DNA of 64,000 nucleotides, taken from assembly GCA_949318235.1 (NCBI GenBank), contig OX439132.1, positions 18,009,256-18,073,255 on the forward strand. Reading direction: 5' to 3'. The DNA comes from Ecdyonurus torrentis (Eukaryota; Arthropoda; Insecta; Ephemeroptera; Heptageniidae). Each line of letters starts with the position of its first letter. Position 1 is the stretch's first letter. Under the pieces are notes generated by a model that ran no database searches, was not told where the DNA came from, and saw only the letters and a program-made list of their open reading frames with translations. Of this stretch, positions 43,703 through 59,910 are shown piece by piece. The position numbers and the translations under genes were made by a program.

Positions 43703-43714
43703 TCACTAGGGGGC
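43703..43714 (+). promoter_or_regulatory. CTCF-like motif
   Basis: TCACTAGGGGGC differs at one position from the conserved CTCF core CCASYAGRKGGC. It is an isolated G-rich word in very AT-rich DNA. A (CT)n run follows at 43806-43837. Function is not shown. Confidence 0.3.
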
Positions 43715-43801
43715 TACCATTTTTATGTTGAAACTTTTTTTTATAAATGTGTTGTTTAGAGTAAACTGTATTATTTTGTTTATTGGATAACTTTTTTTCA
43801 C

Positions 43802-43838
<37 letters not shown>

Positions 43839-44346
43839 CATACAGTAGTATATCAAAAATCTAAAGAACTATAAAAGAAGATCACTAATTTAAAATTTAA
43901 CTTTCAAAGTTTGCTTGCTTTTTTGTTCTTTCAATTCAAATTATTTATTAAGCAACAAATTTAAATATAATAAAATATAAAAAATATTATTACATAATAA
44001 ATTATTGACACTCAACTTTCTATATCAATTATATAGAAGAATAAAACTGTTAGTGAAGCTTAAGGTGCCAATCAAAACTTAATCACAACATTTATAATAA
44101 AAATGCAAATTAATTTTTTTCCATCTTTATAACTCCTGTAGGTACTAAAAAAAATATATATATATACAATGAAAAAAAAAATCATTAAGCTACGTATTAT
44201 TAAGCACAGATTCATGCATTACGTTTAATGACAAGAGTTTAACTTTAAGTGTTATGTTCATTTTAATAAATGATAATGATACTTTTAAAAAATCCTTTTC
44301 ATCTAGCCTACACGTTAAAATAGTTTATTCGATAGTGCGTGCATTG

Positions 44347-44462
<116 letters not shown>

Positions 44463-44514
44463 AGTAATAGTTTATTATTATAGTTAAAATTATTTGTAGC
44501 ATCTCTAATTTCAG

Positions 44515-45177
44515 CTTTCAAAAAATATTCAACCTTAATTACCTTGTATTATACATTGGGTAATTTGTGTATGACTTCTCAGTGTGTGTACTCTCCTACA
44601 CAACTGGTTATCACATCAACATCAGCAGAGTAGTAAGTGAGAAAGATAGAAGGCTAAATATATCCAGATTGATGAACTATACAACTTAACAGCAAAATAT
44701 ATTTTTTCATTTTAAAAAATTATTAAGTGTATTTATAACAATTTTTCAATTTACTAACTCTAACGCTATTTAAAATGAAATCTGGGAATCTTGCCTAAAG
44801 TATTTTTTCTTAGATGTTTTAGTATGTTGTTTGTAGTAATAAAGCAACAGTATGTGTATAATATTTGGTTTTATTGAGTGAGTTATATACACTTTAAATA
44901 AAATACTTATCAAAATACTGTTTATATATAGTCCTGTTTTATAGAGTTATAAGCACATATCGCATTTTTATTAAAAAATATTTCAACTCATGCAATTTAT
45001 TAAAAAATATGGAGGACGACTGCTCATAAAAGAACGTAATAACTGAACTGTGGAGAATGAATAAAAATGCAAAAGTGCGTCGTTTACAAAACGAACATCT
45101 ACAAGGACAAAAACAAAATTGTTATAATCATGCTAGCTGAATTTCATCAACATGTATCTCAAAATGTATGCTATATA

Positions 45178-45221
<44 letters not shown>

Positions 45222-45658
45222 TGCATTTTTACAACTTTGATACATATAGCATCTAGTTAGCATTTTTAATCATATATTGTGCAACACATTTTTATGTAAT
45301 TCCAGTATAGCAATATTCATGTGATATAACAAAGTTATTATCAACAGCTATATTAGAACGTAGAGAGAAGAGACTGAATAGTAAACAATTTTGTCTCAAA
45401 CTGCAATAAGCATAATAGTTACTTTTTACCTGCGATGAAGTGTAAGTTCCGCTGCTAGGTCACTCTATACAGCGTAGTAATGCAATAGTAACGCGCTATA
45501 TTAAAATATTATGTTGTAAAAGCGGATATTATTATACAAAATAATTTGTGACAATTTTTTTTCCTGTATGACATATAGCCCCTGTAAATTAGGCAACAAG
45601 TGCCACCTAAATTGTCCCACTACTGAAAATTTGATCTTTGATCACCTCGCTGATTTGA

Positions 45659-45718
<60 letters not shown>

Positions 45719-45780
45719 AGACGTCCTTGCAGACCGGAACCAAAAGTGACGACACTATATTATGTTTTGTCGTCGTATAG
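44515..45780 (+). CDS. Tentative two-exon cysteine-containing gene model
   Basis: Exon A, 44515-44632, follows a good acceptor (ATCTCTAATTTCAG) and ends at a strong donor (GTAAGTGAG); all 118 bases are open in one frame. Exon B starts at 45579 after TTTTCCTGTATGACATATAG. The phases match (TA|C gives Tyr), so the frame runs on through PCKLGNKCHLNCPTTEN to a TAG at 45778-45780. Five Cys are spread over the joined peptide. Against it: exon B must translate the (GA)n array at 45664-45716 as Arg-Glu repeats unless a weak donor just before it (GAC|GTACGA) is used, and no first exon is identified; the only internal Met of exon A (ATG 44571) could serve as start. I do not recognise the product. Confidence 0.25.
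45664..45716. repeat. (GA)n microsatellite
   Basis: Perfect GA array of about 53 bp lying inside a GC-richer patch (45570-45825). Confidence 0.95.
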
Positions 45781-47936
45781 CAATGAAAGGAAAATCGCCG
45801 ACCACGCCGAGCGCTTCACTCCACTGAATACAATAGAAATCTTAACTCAATAACATCACACCTTCATATAGTTCATAATAAAATTAAATATCATATTAAA
45901 ATAGTACTTATTGACTTGCAATCTAAAGTTAATCAAAAATTCTCATTGCCTCATGCAATAGATTTTCTTATAAAAGGATTTAACCGCATTTGTAGATATT
46001 ATTTATTTTTTATTTTTTTAATATTTTGTAATAATATTACTTTAAAAAAAATGAGGTTACATCATTTCTGTACTGTACAGAGATTAATATATGTCCTTCG
46101 TACCTATTAAATACAGTGTGTTATTTTTTGTGTGGTTTACAATTTTATAACATTCAAATTTTAATTGACATTTTCTATTAGTGGTATGGGTGGTATCATT
46201 GTAATATGAGAATTGAAAACACATTTATAGTAATAAACAGATTTTTTAAAAATAATTTTAGTAATTTTTTTTTATACTTTTATAATCTGTACATGCAGTA
46301 TCTAAAAATTGTCATGATTGCAAAATTATTACATATTATATGCGGCTTGCAGAATAGAAAAACTATATCAAATATTAATCATGGAGAGTGAAAATATTTA
46401 ATAATAATTAATACTTTTTTAAGGCAAGAAGATTGAAATTTCTATTAACTTCAATATTTGCAACCTGAATTCTGATTGTTATTTGTTAAATACGTAATTC
46501 AATACTTAAAAAATTGTTTATATAGTATTATATAACAGCTGATAATAACTTTTGGTTAATATATAGGTTAATGTACATTATAGCTTAAATTGATACCAAA
46601 TTATAATTCATGATTTATTTTTTAATAAACTAACATAATATGATATGTATATAATATCATAAGAAATTGAACCAGCTGAAATGGCAATATTAGAATAATT
46701 ATAGTACAATATAATATTTGCTATACTATATAGAAAAAAAAATCCTTAAGAATATTATGAATTTAAATTTTTTTGAAAGTATCAAATTATTATGCTTTTT
46801 ATTTAGCCCTTTTTATTCCTCAATTATGATAATCAGAAATCGAATGTGTAATGCCTATAGCATTTTTTTTTATATATATATTATTATTATCTCTATTGCT
46901 TCATGGAGGGTTATATACATAATAATTTATTAGTTTTTTCGTCGTTTTTAATGATTCGTAGACATCAAAAAGCTGTTTCAAATTCTTTACAAGGACGTTC
47001 CAAACTTTTTTTTTTAAAATAAAAGAAGCTTTAAAAAAAAAAAAAAAAAAAATCGATAGTTTAGTTTTAAATATTGAAGACCTTGATTTTTTTTCCGATG
47101 TTTTTACGTCTTCTTTTTCTTCTTTTACGAGCATAAAAATGATCTTGTATTATATTTTAATAATATATTTTACTACACATTAATTTATGTAGGTAAACTA
47201 GTTTGACTTAAATCTTTTATCATATTATCTGCAAATTATTATTTTTAAGCCATGTGTTATGATATGTAATTATAAAAAAAACTTAAATTTCTGACACTTC
47301 TCTCTTCATGATTATTTTTATTATTACTATTTTTTTTTCTTGTTACCTTCCGCAAGTTTTTTGCTGTTATATCTTTTATTTTGATTTAGTTTTTTTTATA
47401 TAGTTTAATTTTACTTTGATGCTAGTCATTATTTAAATAAAAGTTCTGATTTAATAATATACCAAAACATTTTATATTGAATGATATTAAAAACGGTTGA
47501 ATTTTTTATATATATATTATAGCATAAATTTAACAGGTGCTTAACAAAAAAACTTATTAAAATGTTGTTTCAAAATAATGAAACTTTTAATGTAGATATA
47601 AATGAGAACATAATTATGCATTTAAAATAAATGAATATGAACAAAGTTTTTTTCAAAATTTATCTATTTTTCCTATTAAAACACTATTGATTTTATCACC
47701 TAATTTTAGCTATAGAGTTTGAATGGTTGGGTTTTGCAATATGTATATGTTATATTTTAATTAACATAAAACACTGTTGAATTAGAATGCAATAATTTAA
47801 AATGATACTATATAATTACTTAAAAAAATATCTCATATATTATATATTCTAAAATAATTTAAGAAGAGGTTCTAATGCAAATTTAAATAAAATTCCAAAG
47901 TTCTTATTTATGTAATGTGTCTTTTTATTACAACAT
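45781..47936. other. AT-rich non-coding stretch
   Basis: The first 50 bases are GC-rich (GCCGACCACGCCGAGCG), followed by AT-rich DNA with a poly-A at 47033-47052. No gene is seen. A (TA)n run lies just upstream of this region at 45187-45220. Confidence 0.45.
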
Positions 47937-48062
47937 GTTTTTTTATTTATTTATTTATATAATTACAATAAGTACAAGAGTATGCCGCCAGGCGGTGTCT
48001 TTCACTTCACCAATTTAAGGAGAATATACAGATACATCTACTCCAGAGAGAGAAAAAAAAAT
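47937..48062 (-). mobile_element. 5'-truncated non-LTR retroposon 3' end
   Basis: On the minus strand a GC-richer segment with a CCGCCTGGCGG palindrome (47983-47993) is followed by CATACTCTTGTACTTATTG and a (TAAA)n tail ending near 47940. A short GC-richer end running into a TAAA-type tail is characteristic of truncated LINE insertions. The upstream limit is uncertain. Confidence 0.45.
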
Positions 48063-50284
<2,222 letters not shown>

Positions 50285-50294
50285 GGTTTATGCA

Positions 50295-50429
50295 CTACAC
50301 TCGATAGTCCGAGAGTAAGTTGTGAGATGGCCGGGAGCAGAATTGGGTGTGGTCAATATCGTACCAGGCAGCCATCAAAGTAACCAACCTCACCTTCTTT
50401 AACTGACGGCCTAGTTTCACGGAAACCAT
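50295..50429 (-). CDS. Possible small ORF or first exon, unknown
   Basis: A 44-codon minus-strand ORF in a patch of near-balanced composition. The ATG has a strong context (GTAGCCATGG). After 12 codons ([12 protein letters not shown]) a donor-like AAG|GTGAGG occurs, so it could be either a short first coding exon or a stand-alone microprotein running to TAG (50295-50297). It lies 1.7 kb downstream of the hamlet-type stop codon on the same strand and may instead be part of that transcript's 3' UTR. No homology is recognised. Confidence 0.2.
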   Translation of the reverse strand: MVSVKLGRQLKKVRLVTLMAAWYDIDHTQFCSRPSHNLLSDYRV

Positions 50430-52136
<1,707 letters not shown>

Positions 52137-52141
52137 AAATT

Positions 52142-53767
52142 TTAAGCATCAGGAGTGGACTCGTCCATAGCTACAGGGTCCACTTCTTCACTTTCATTTG
52201 ATGGAGAAGCTGCACGATCTTTGACGGGAGATGCAAGAGGAGATGCCGCGGAACATGAACCAGCAGATGACGCGCACGAGGAACGAGAATCTTTCTCGTC
52301 ACTCTCCTCAACAGAAGTAGAATTTCGGTAACTCGGTGGAACCATTGTAGGTGGAGGTAAATGAGTAGGAAAAGCATTAGGTATCTTAGCTTCCCTCTCA
52401 GTTATTTTACCCATAAATGAACGAATTTCTTCAAAATATGATTCATTTTCAACACCAGTAGAAGTTAAACGTTCAAGCGTATGTCTTCTTGAGTAAGGAT
52501 GATGATGATGATGTGCTAATGTACCATCATCTAAGATTGTTGGTCCATCAGCTTCATGTTTTTTCAAATGACGATCGAGATTTGTTTGTTGTCCAAAACA
52601 ACGTTCACATAAAGGACATTTGAATGGTTTTTCTTTGTTATGAATATTACGTACGTGACGTTGTAAGTTTGATGAGATACTGAAAGAACGTTCACAATAT
52701 TTACATTTGTATGGTTGTTCTCCAGTATGAGTACGTAAGTGACGTGTAAGATTTGCAGATCGAGGGAACACTTTACCACAAAATTTACAAGCATAACGAT
52801 CTTTATTCAATTTTCCACCAGGTCCAATAACAGGAGGAGTTGTAGGAGTATGATTATTATTTGCAGTACTTGTATTATTATTATTAAGTGATTCAGATTG
52901 AGTATTATATGATGATTTTCTTGGTTGTCTTAGTACATCAAATGGTACAGGTGTAATTGTATTATTATTATTATGATTATGATGATTATTATTGTTGTTG
53001 TTATTATTATTATGATTATTTGATGTAGGTGTAAGAATTGGACTGAGAAATGGGTATGGTCTTGTAGTTTGTGATGGATATAATGGTAGTCTTGATGTTT
53101 TTTCTCTATACATTGCTTCAAGCATGATAGGATGAAGTGGTTGTGAGTATAACAATGGAGGTTGAGGTAATGTTGAGCTATAATTGCTACTAATTGTTGA
53201 TGCTGGAGAACCACGTCTCATTTCTTCATCAGGCGTATTTGCAGGGGAAGGAGTACGAAGAATAACATTTCTATTTTCATCTCTTCTTGTTTTTTTATGA
53301 TCCATACGTAGATCTAATGGTTGATCTTCAGTACGTTGTTGTTGTGTTTCTTGTCCTGCAGCTTCAGTAGGTTTACCTGCTGGTGACATATGTGGTACAC
53401 CTGCAGAATGTCTTGATAAATCAAATGGTTCATCAACATCACCTTGATTTATTAATGCAGCACCAACACGTACTGATAATTGTGTATCAGGATAAACAGA
53501 TGCTTGTTTTGGTGAACCACCATCACGATATCTTGATCCTAACCCGATCATCTTTCTCGGACTTGAGTCTTTTTCTCGCATGTTTTTTGTTAAAGACTCG
53601 TCTCCATGTGGTGTTAGGTTTCTAGTATCAAAAAAAGATGATCCAGGGAATAGATGATATGGTGCAGGTGTTGGAGGTGGTGATGATGTACAAGAGGTGC
53701 AGGTTGGAGGTGCCGCAACCCTCGGGTAGAAACAATACCACGGCAGGGGGGCTCCAACAACACTCAT
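52142..53767 (-). CDS. ham: hamlet / MECOM-PRDM16 family zinc-finger regulator, 3' terminal coding exon
   Basis: 541 codons to TAA (52142-52144). Three contiguous C2H2 fingers lie at 325-404: C327/C330/H343/H347, C355/C358/H371/H376 and C384/C387/H400/H404. Their sequence ([54 protein letters not shown]) is the signature of the second finger cluster of EVI1/PRDM16 and fly Hamlet. PFDLS (114-118) and PLDLR (150-154) match the CtBP corepressor docking motifs of the family, and [14 protein letters not shown] (442-455) matches its conserved C-terminal block. An Asn/His-rich low-complexity stretch occupies about 250-306. The PR/SET domain and first finger cluster are absent, so this is the last exon; upstream exons lie beyond the window. 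The family are nuclear DNA-binding regulators; in Drosophila hamlet sets neuronal fate in sensory-organ lineages. The ATG may be internal or an alternative start, because TAG precedes it in frame (53774-53776). Confidence 0.92.
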   Translation of the reverse strand: MSVVGAPLPWYCFYPRVAAPPTCTSCTSSPPPTPAPYHLFPGSSFFDTRNLTPHGDESLTKNMREKDSSPRKMIGLGSRYRDGGSPKQASVYPDTQLSVRVGAALINQGDVDEPFDLSRHSAGVPHMSPAGKPTEAAGQETQQQRTEDQPLDLRMDHKKTRRDENRNVILRTPSPANTPDEEMRRGSPASTISSNYSSTLPQPPLLYSQPLHPIMLEAMYREKTSRLPLYPSQTTRPYPFLSPILTPTSNNHNNNNNNNNNHHNHNNNNTITPVPFDVLRQPRKSSYNTQSESLNNNNTSTANNNHTPTTPPVIGPGGKLNKDRYACKFCGKVFPRSANLTRHLRTHTGEQPYKCKYCERSFSISSNLQRHVRNIHNKEKPFKCPLCERCFGQQTNLDRHLKKHEADGPTILDDGTLAHHHHHPYSRRHTLERLTSTGVENESYFEEIRSFMGKITEREAKIPNAFPTHLPPPTMVPPSYRNSTSVEESDEKDSRSSCASSAGSCSAASPLASPVKDRAASPSNESEEVDPVAMDESTPDA

Positions 53768-53802
53768 CTGGAGCTAGGGGCTGATCAGGCTCTGCAAAAA
53801 AC
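53768..53802 (-). promoter_or_regulatory. 3' splice site of the zinc-finger exon
   Basis: TTTTTTGCAG on the minus strand gives an exon start at 53791. Alternative AG sites follow at GATCAG (exon start 53782), CCCCTAG (53773) and CTCCAG (53767). Only the last places no stop before the coding frame; from 53791 the coding frame meets TAG. Confidence 0.55.
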
Positions 53803-56527
53803 AAAAAATATATAAATTAAAATCACGAAACATTAAATATAGCATAAAATATCATTAAAATACATTTTATCAATAATATGATAATATTTTCTTGTTGACG
53901 TTAAGACCATTTTTATAACACATTTAATAAACTTTAATTAAAACTCTATTTAAATATATATAATGTAACATATTATATAGTTATATAAAATAAATTACAC
54001 ACACACAATTTCTTTTATTATTATTATTATTATTTGAAACAAGAAATACGAGGTAAAAAAATGACGTATGATGGTTACATGAACAATTGTAACAAGTTTA
54101 TGTATATTTATTTATTTATATATGGACCACTTTCTATAAGATGACGATGCTTTAATACCATACCTACTTGTTCATCTTTAAATGTATTAATACTTAAGTA
54201 AGAGCAACTTCAAAACTTGTACTTAAAAAAAAAAAAAAAAATCTGATGACATTTAATCACTTTCGCTTCTATAGTAACGATTTATTTATTATATTATATA
54301 CCGTAGAGTAGTGTTTCGTAATAATATGGTATTGAATAATTCATTTTTAAAAAAAATATACTTAGAAATTATTTTTGCTCTATATATTTATTGATAAAAA
54401 ATATTAAAGATTATTATATTAAATTTATTTTTAATGTAGAAAGTTTTTTTTTTATATATATATATATAATGATACACCATAAAAAATTTAGAAGACACAT
54501 CCTTGTATGAAAAAAAAATAATAATAATACTGGACAATACAATAACTTCCTGGGATATTAAAATGACAATAAAAAAACTACTTCTATTATATATTTAGAT
54601 TTTTTTTTATTGTTTTTTACTAATTTATACAAAACGACATCAATTTCTAATTTAACACTTTTGTAAAAGATCAATAATTTCAAACACTTATTTTGATTGA
54701 CTAATTGTCAATTCCCTTAAGAAGAGTTTAATTTATTACTGTTTTTTTTTTTAATTTATTATTATTATTTTAAATTAGTCACAAGCAATTCATTTACAAC
54801 ATAATGTACTCACATTTAGTTCTTATTTACATGTTAAAAGTTTCACATTAAGACTGGTTTTTACAAAGTTTAATTACTTTTTTTTTCTTTAAAAAAAATT
54901 CTTTAAAATACCATAAATGAAAAGGTTAATTAATATTAAGTAATAGTGAAGAGACTTGTGGTATTTGAAATATTGTGGTCACATAATTACTATTTAAAGT
55001 TTGTAATTGATATTTTCACATACAAATATACTACTGTATGTAAAAAAATGGTATTTAATAAAAAAATTATAAAATAGATTCTCTATGGAAAGTAATCAAA
55101 GAAGTAAGAATATCATGGATATTCGTCATTTTTTATTTGACTTTTTTTTGTTTTTATATACAATAACTTTTTGTTACTAATTTCTAAACTCATTATATAT
55201 TATTTATCATTACATTTTTATGAGTCATTTGAAAGAAAATTAAGACAGTATGTGGCACCCCCACGTCCAACCAAGTTTGGTTTCGCCTAAACATCCCAGC
55301 TCTTTTTTTTTCTTTTTATAAATCCCACAATATTTTTTTTTGGTACAAAAAAACCTTCGCAATTTACTAAAATAAAAACCAATGCTCTATATTTTTTAAA
55401 AAATCTGTTTCTATAATATTTGAAACTTCACTGAACTGTATTCTAATAAATTTGCATGTCATGTTTATTTTTTTTAATTGAAAATATGTAGAGAATGTGA
55501 TGCAATTTAAATAATAACCTGTACAAATTCTTACATGATTCCAAATATGCCCTTAATTTTTATTATAAACGTCTCTTTAAAAAATATTAACTTAAATTTA
55601 TGACATACGTCGTTCATATTTTGCTACTGAATAAAAACCGTTATGTGAAAAAAAAACAACTTTTTAAAATAAATTTTTCCTAAAAAATTAATTTTAGATA
55701 ACAATCAAAAAATATTATTTTTTATGTCAGTAATGTCATATTTTTTTATATCTCATAAAGAGTAACACAATCAAAAAAATTTAGACTTAAAATGTTTTGC
55801 TAATGTTAAAAGGTCAAGAACAATTTTTTTTTTGTGAAAAATTAAGCACCATATAAGATTTAAAAATATCTAACTTGTATGTAGATTTTATGACGAGGTC
55901 ACTTATGTCAATGTATAAAGTTTTTTTTTAAGATATGAAAATAAAGTTAAAATTACTAATAAATTAGTTTTATATTTGAATTTCAAGCAAAAAATAATAT
56001 TAATAATAAAATACGTATACAAGTTAATCATGAATGAAAGTTAAATATATATAAAAAAATTAAAAAACATTATAATAAAAATTACATTAAGAGATTTTAT
56101 AATGGATTATTATTATGTGTATATAAATAAATAAAAAACAATAGTAATTGGTAATTACTTTTTTTTTTCTTCATATTCAACACATTATTATTATTACTAT
56201 ACCACGCGCATAGAAAACAAGTATATTATCTTAATTATTTCATTATAGGAAATTGTAATTTTTATTTGTTTATAAACACAGAACTTAACGTTAAAAAAAA
56301 TATTTATATATTTTTTTTATCATAATTAGTATTTTCTTTTCTTTTATAAGACTTAAAGTGTACGCACCTTTAAAAAGTCATATAGATGTTACTAATGTTT
56401 ATATATTTATTACATTTATATAAAGAGGAACTTGTAGCTCTACTTTCAGAGTGAATAAGATAGATGTTATGCCTGTAGTACAACGCCTGTAATGTTGTTT
56501 TAGTTTGCGCGTAATGTTGTTATAAAG

Positions 56528-56530
<3 letters not shown>

Positions 56531-56590
<60 letters not shown>
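56531..56590. repeat. (GA)n microsatellite
   Basis: Perfect GA array of about 60 bp. Confidence 0.95.
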
Positions 56591-56593
<3 letters not shown>

Positions 56594-56669
56594 ACTAGGG
56601 CAGTGACCAACACATACAGTTGATCAAAATGACCTTCCCTGTATAACTCTAACTAAAACTCTCAATGCT

Positions 56670-56700
<31 letters not shown>

Positions 56701-56827
56701 GCCTTTAAAAAGTAATCGAACGCTATCTTTTCGTATGTCCGTTACTTTATAAGCGAAAGTGCTTTAGTTTTTTGGTCTTCATTTAGCTTGAAGGCAGGAA
56801 AGTGTATCCTAAGTAACATCCGCCCAC

Positions 56828-56933
<106 letters not shown>

Positions 56934-57877
56934 AAATGTATAAGTAAAAATAGCCGCAGGTCATTTCTTCTCTGAAATGTTATATTATAAAGAAAATAGC
57001 CAAACGTTATTGGAGATGTAATGTTACATTACATTTGCTATAGGCAATTAAACCTATTGTTGTAATAATATACTTACAATAATCTATCTGTATATATCGT
57101 ATTTATATATGACTCATTTTTATTTTATTTTACAAGTATAGCTATATGTATATTTTTTTTTTCTTTTTTGTTAACCAATCTTAATGTTTATACATGTGTA
57201 TTAAAAATATTATTTTATTACTTTTTTTATATAATATTTCTTCCTTATTTGTTGTATTGTAATAATAAATTATTAAAGATTTATTGTAATGATCTTCTTA
57301 TGTAAATAATATGTTTTCAAAATAATAATAACAATAAAATGAAGTTAAAATAGGACAAAATTTACAATACATTGATGCAGTTTTTTGATTAAAAAAATTG
57401 AGGTGCGTTATTTGCAAGCATTAAAATTACCAGTAATTTTAACGCAGGGTGTAAGTATATTGTGACCTATTCTGTAATATTTTGAATTTTTATTGTTACC
57501 AGAATATAAGTGAAAGATATCCCTATGTTATACTTATGAACAGGTGTTATTATAGTAAAAAAATGATAATAAAAGAAATTTGAATTATAATAATAATAAT
57601 CTAAAATAACGACAGATTTCCTTGTGAAACTTTATAAATCAAAAGTGTAACTAATTTTAATACAGTATCGAAAATAATCAATCTCTAATAGGAAAAAAAA
57701 AATTGAACAAATACCATCTATAGCAAAAATTCATATTAAAATAAAAAAGAGATTTACTTCATGTATTGATAAATTTATTAAAATATGATGTAAACTGAGA
57801 GGATGTGAGTTTTCATTAAAAAAAAAATGACGATTTTTTTTTGTTTTGCCTGGAAGAATTATACCTCCTACTGTGCG

Positions 57878-57915
<38 letters not shown>

Positions 57916-59035
57916 GCCATTCTCTACTTTTACGTATAATAACAGTGCATTATTTGACACCTTGCGTATAATAGATTTTACCACACAAAAATAAATTAGG
58001 GCGTCAGTTTTTTTTAATGTATAAAAAAAATAACCATAGCAAATTTAAAATTATTCAGTAATTGAAAGTATATTATTATTTCTTCAATTCTATTTCATAT
58101 ATTATATTATTTTTATACTGTTATATTCTTAACCTTGTATTTTTACCTAGTTTTATTTTAATTTAGTAGTAAATATATTTTTATTATTATTATTTTTTAT
58201 ATATTGTTTAAAATATTTATATTTAAACTTTTTTTTTGGTGTGTGTGTAACCCAGTGTAATTTAATGTACATTTTTTACACGAGGATCATCAATTATTGT
58301 TATTATTATTATAAATATAAAAGAACTGACTGCAGATATTATTTTATTATTACTGCTTTCACTGCTTGTTTTTCTTCCATATAAGTTTTATTTTTTTATT
58401 TTTTTTTAATGGGTGAAAAAAATATATAAAGTGAATTATAGACTCCTTTTATTACCATTACAGTACTTAAAGAATCTAAATTTATCTTATTATTAATTGT
58501 ACAAAAATATTTACCTTATTTTGGTAAAATATTTTTATATTTTCTTACTTTCTCTGATTGACGTATTTTTTTAATGGTCAATTGCACAAGTAATATAACA
58601 ATTATTTATCGCATATTTGTTAAATTGATATTAATTATTGATATAAGTACTTTTTAATTTTTTAAATTACGTTTTTTTTTATTGTATCGTTGATTTTAAT
58701 ATAGCATGAAGGACACTAAAATTTCCAAAAAAAATGTTAAATATTTTTATAATTAAAAATAAATTATTACATAAGTCTAATTATTTATTTATGGTTATTA
58801 AGTAAAATAATAACCAGTTTTCTTTTTTTATAAATGTAAATATTTATTATTATTTTTTATATATATAAAACAATTTCTTTATTCCCGTTATGGTGCGGAA
58901 TATGAAATAATATATAAGAATAATGTAAAAGAAAAGATTAAGATTAAAACGTTTTTTTTTTTAAGATGGGTTTTGTAAAAAGTAAATATTACTTAATGGG
59001 TACATTTTATGAGAATAACAAGTAAATAAGACGAA

Positions 59036-59038
<3 letters not shown>

Positions 59039-59112
<74 letters not shown>
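59039..59112. repeat. (GA)n microsatellite
   Basis: Perfect GA array of about 74 bp. Shorter arrays follow at 59438-59462 and 59874-59907. Confidence 0.95.
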
Positions 59113-59117
<5 letters not shown>

Positions 59118-59720
59118 CTTATTTAGTGTTCACATAGGTCAGACCTTTAAATATAAAATTGACCCTACTCACTTTAAGAACACAAAAATACTTATGAACC
59201 TATTGTGTGTGAATGATCACCGCCATATAAACCAGCTTAAAAAACATTTTTTTTTGTACTCTAAAGAATGGGAGTGGTTCACAAATTTATATATATTTCA
59301 CTACATAGTATATAAAAATATATTACAGTGTATTATAATATACTTCATTTAAAATTTACAATGATATAAAGTTATTGTTGAGAATATAGTATATATTTTA
59401 CAGTATTTAAAAAAAATTATTATAAGTATCTTGTATAGAGAGAGAGAGAGAGAGAGAGAGAGATATGCAAAGAAAGTGTATTATAGAAAGTAGAGTGATA
59501 TGCCTACTCGCAAAACTAATTCTTCTTAAACTTTTAAACAACATAGGTGGGCAGATATTACGTATATAAATAAACATATTCACAGCATGCATTATATTAT
59601 AAAAAAAAAGTAAACATGTAAAATACATTTTTGTTATAACCCATGTTGCAAAACTTTATACATTTATTATCAACTGTAAAAATATATTTTTAATTAATAT
59701 CTTATACTTATGCACATTCA

Positions 59721-59764
<44 letters not shown>

Positions 59765-59868
59765 TGACCTGCAAGACTGTTATTTTTTATTTCTTTTATA
59801 TAAATTAATAGATTATAAAGTACTTTAGTTTGATTTCAATGCGGGTATTAGATTGTATATTAAATATG

Positions 59869-59910
<42 letters not shown>

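Noticed and set aside
52171..53625. Overlapping ORFs within the zinc-finger exon
   Set aside because: Alternate-frame shadows of the real reading frame, rich in His/Leu/Ile from frame-shifted repeats.
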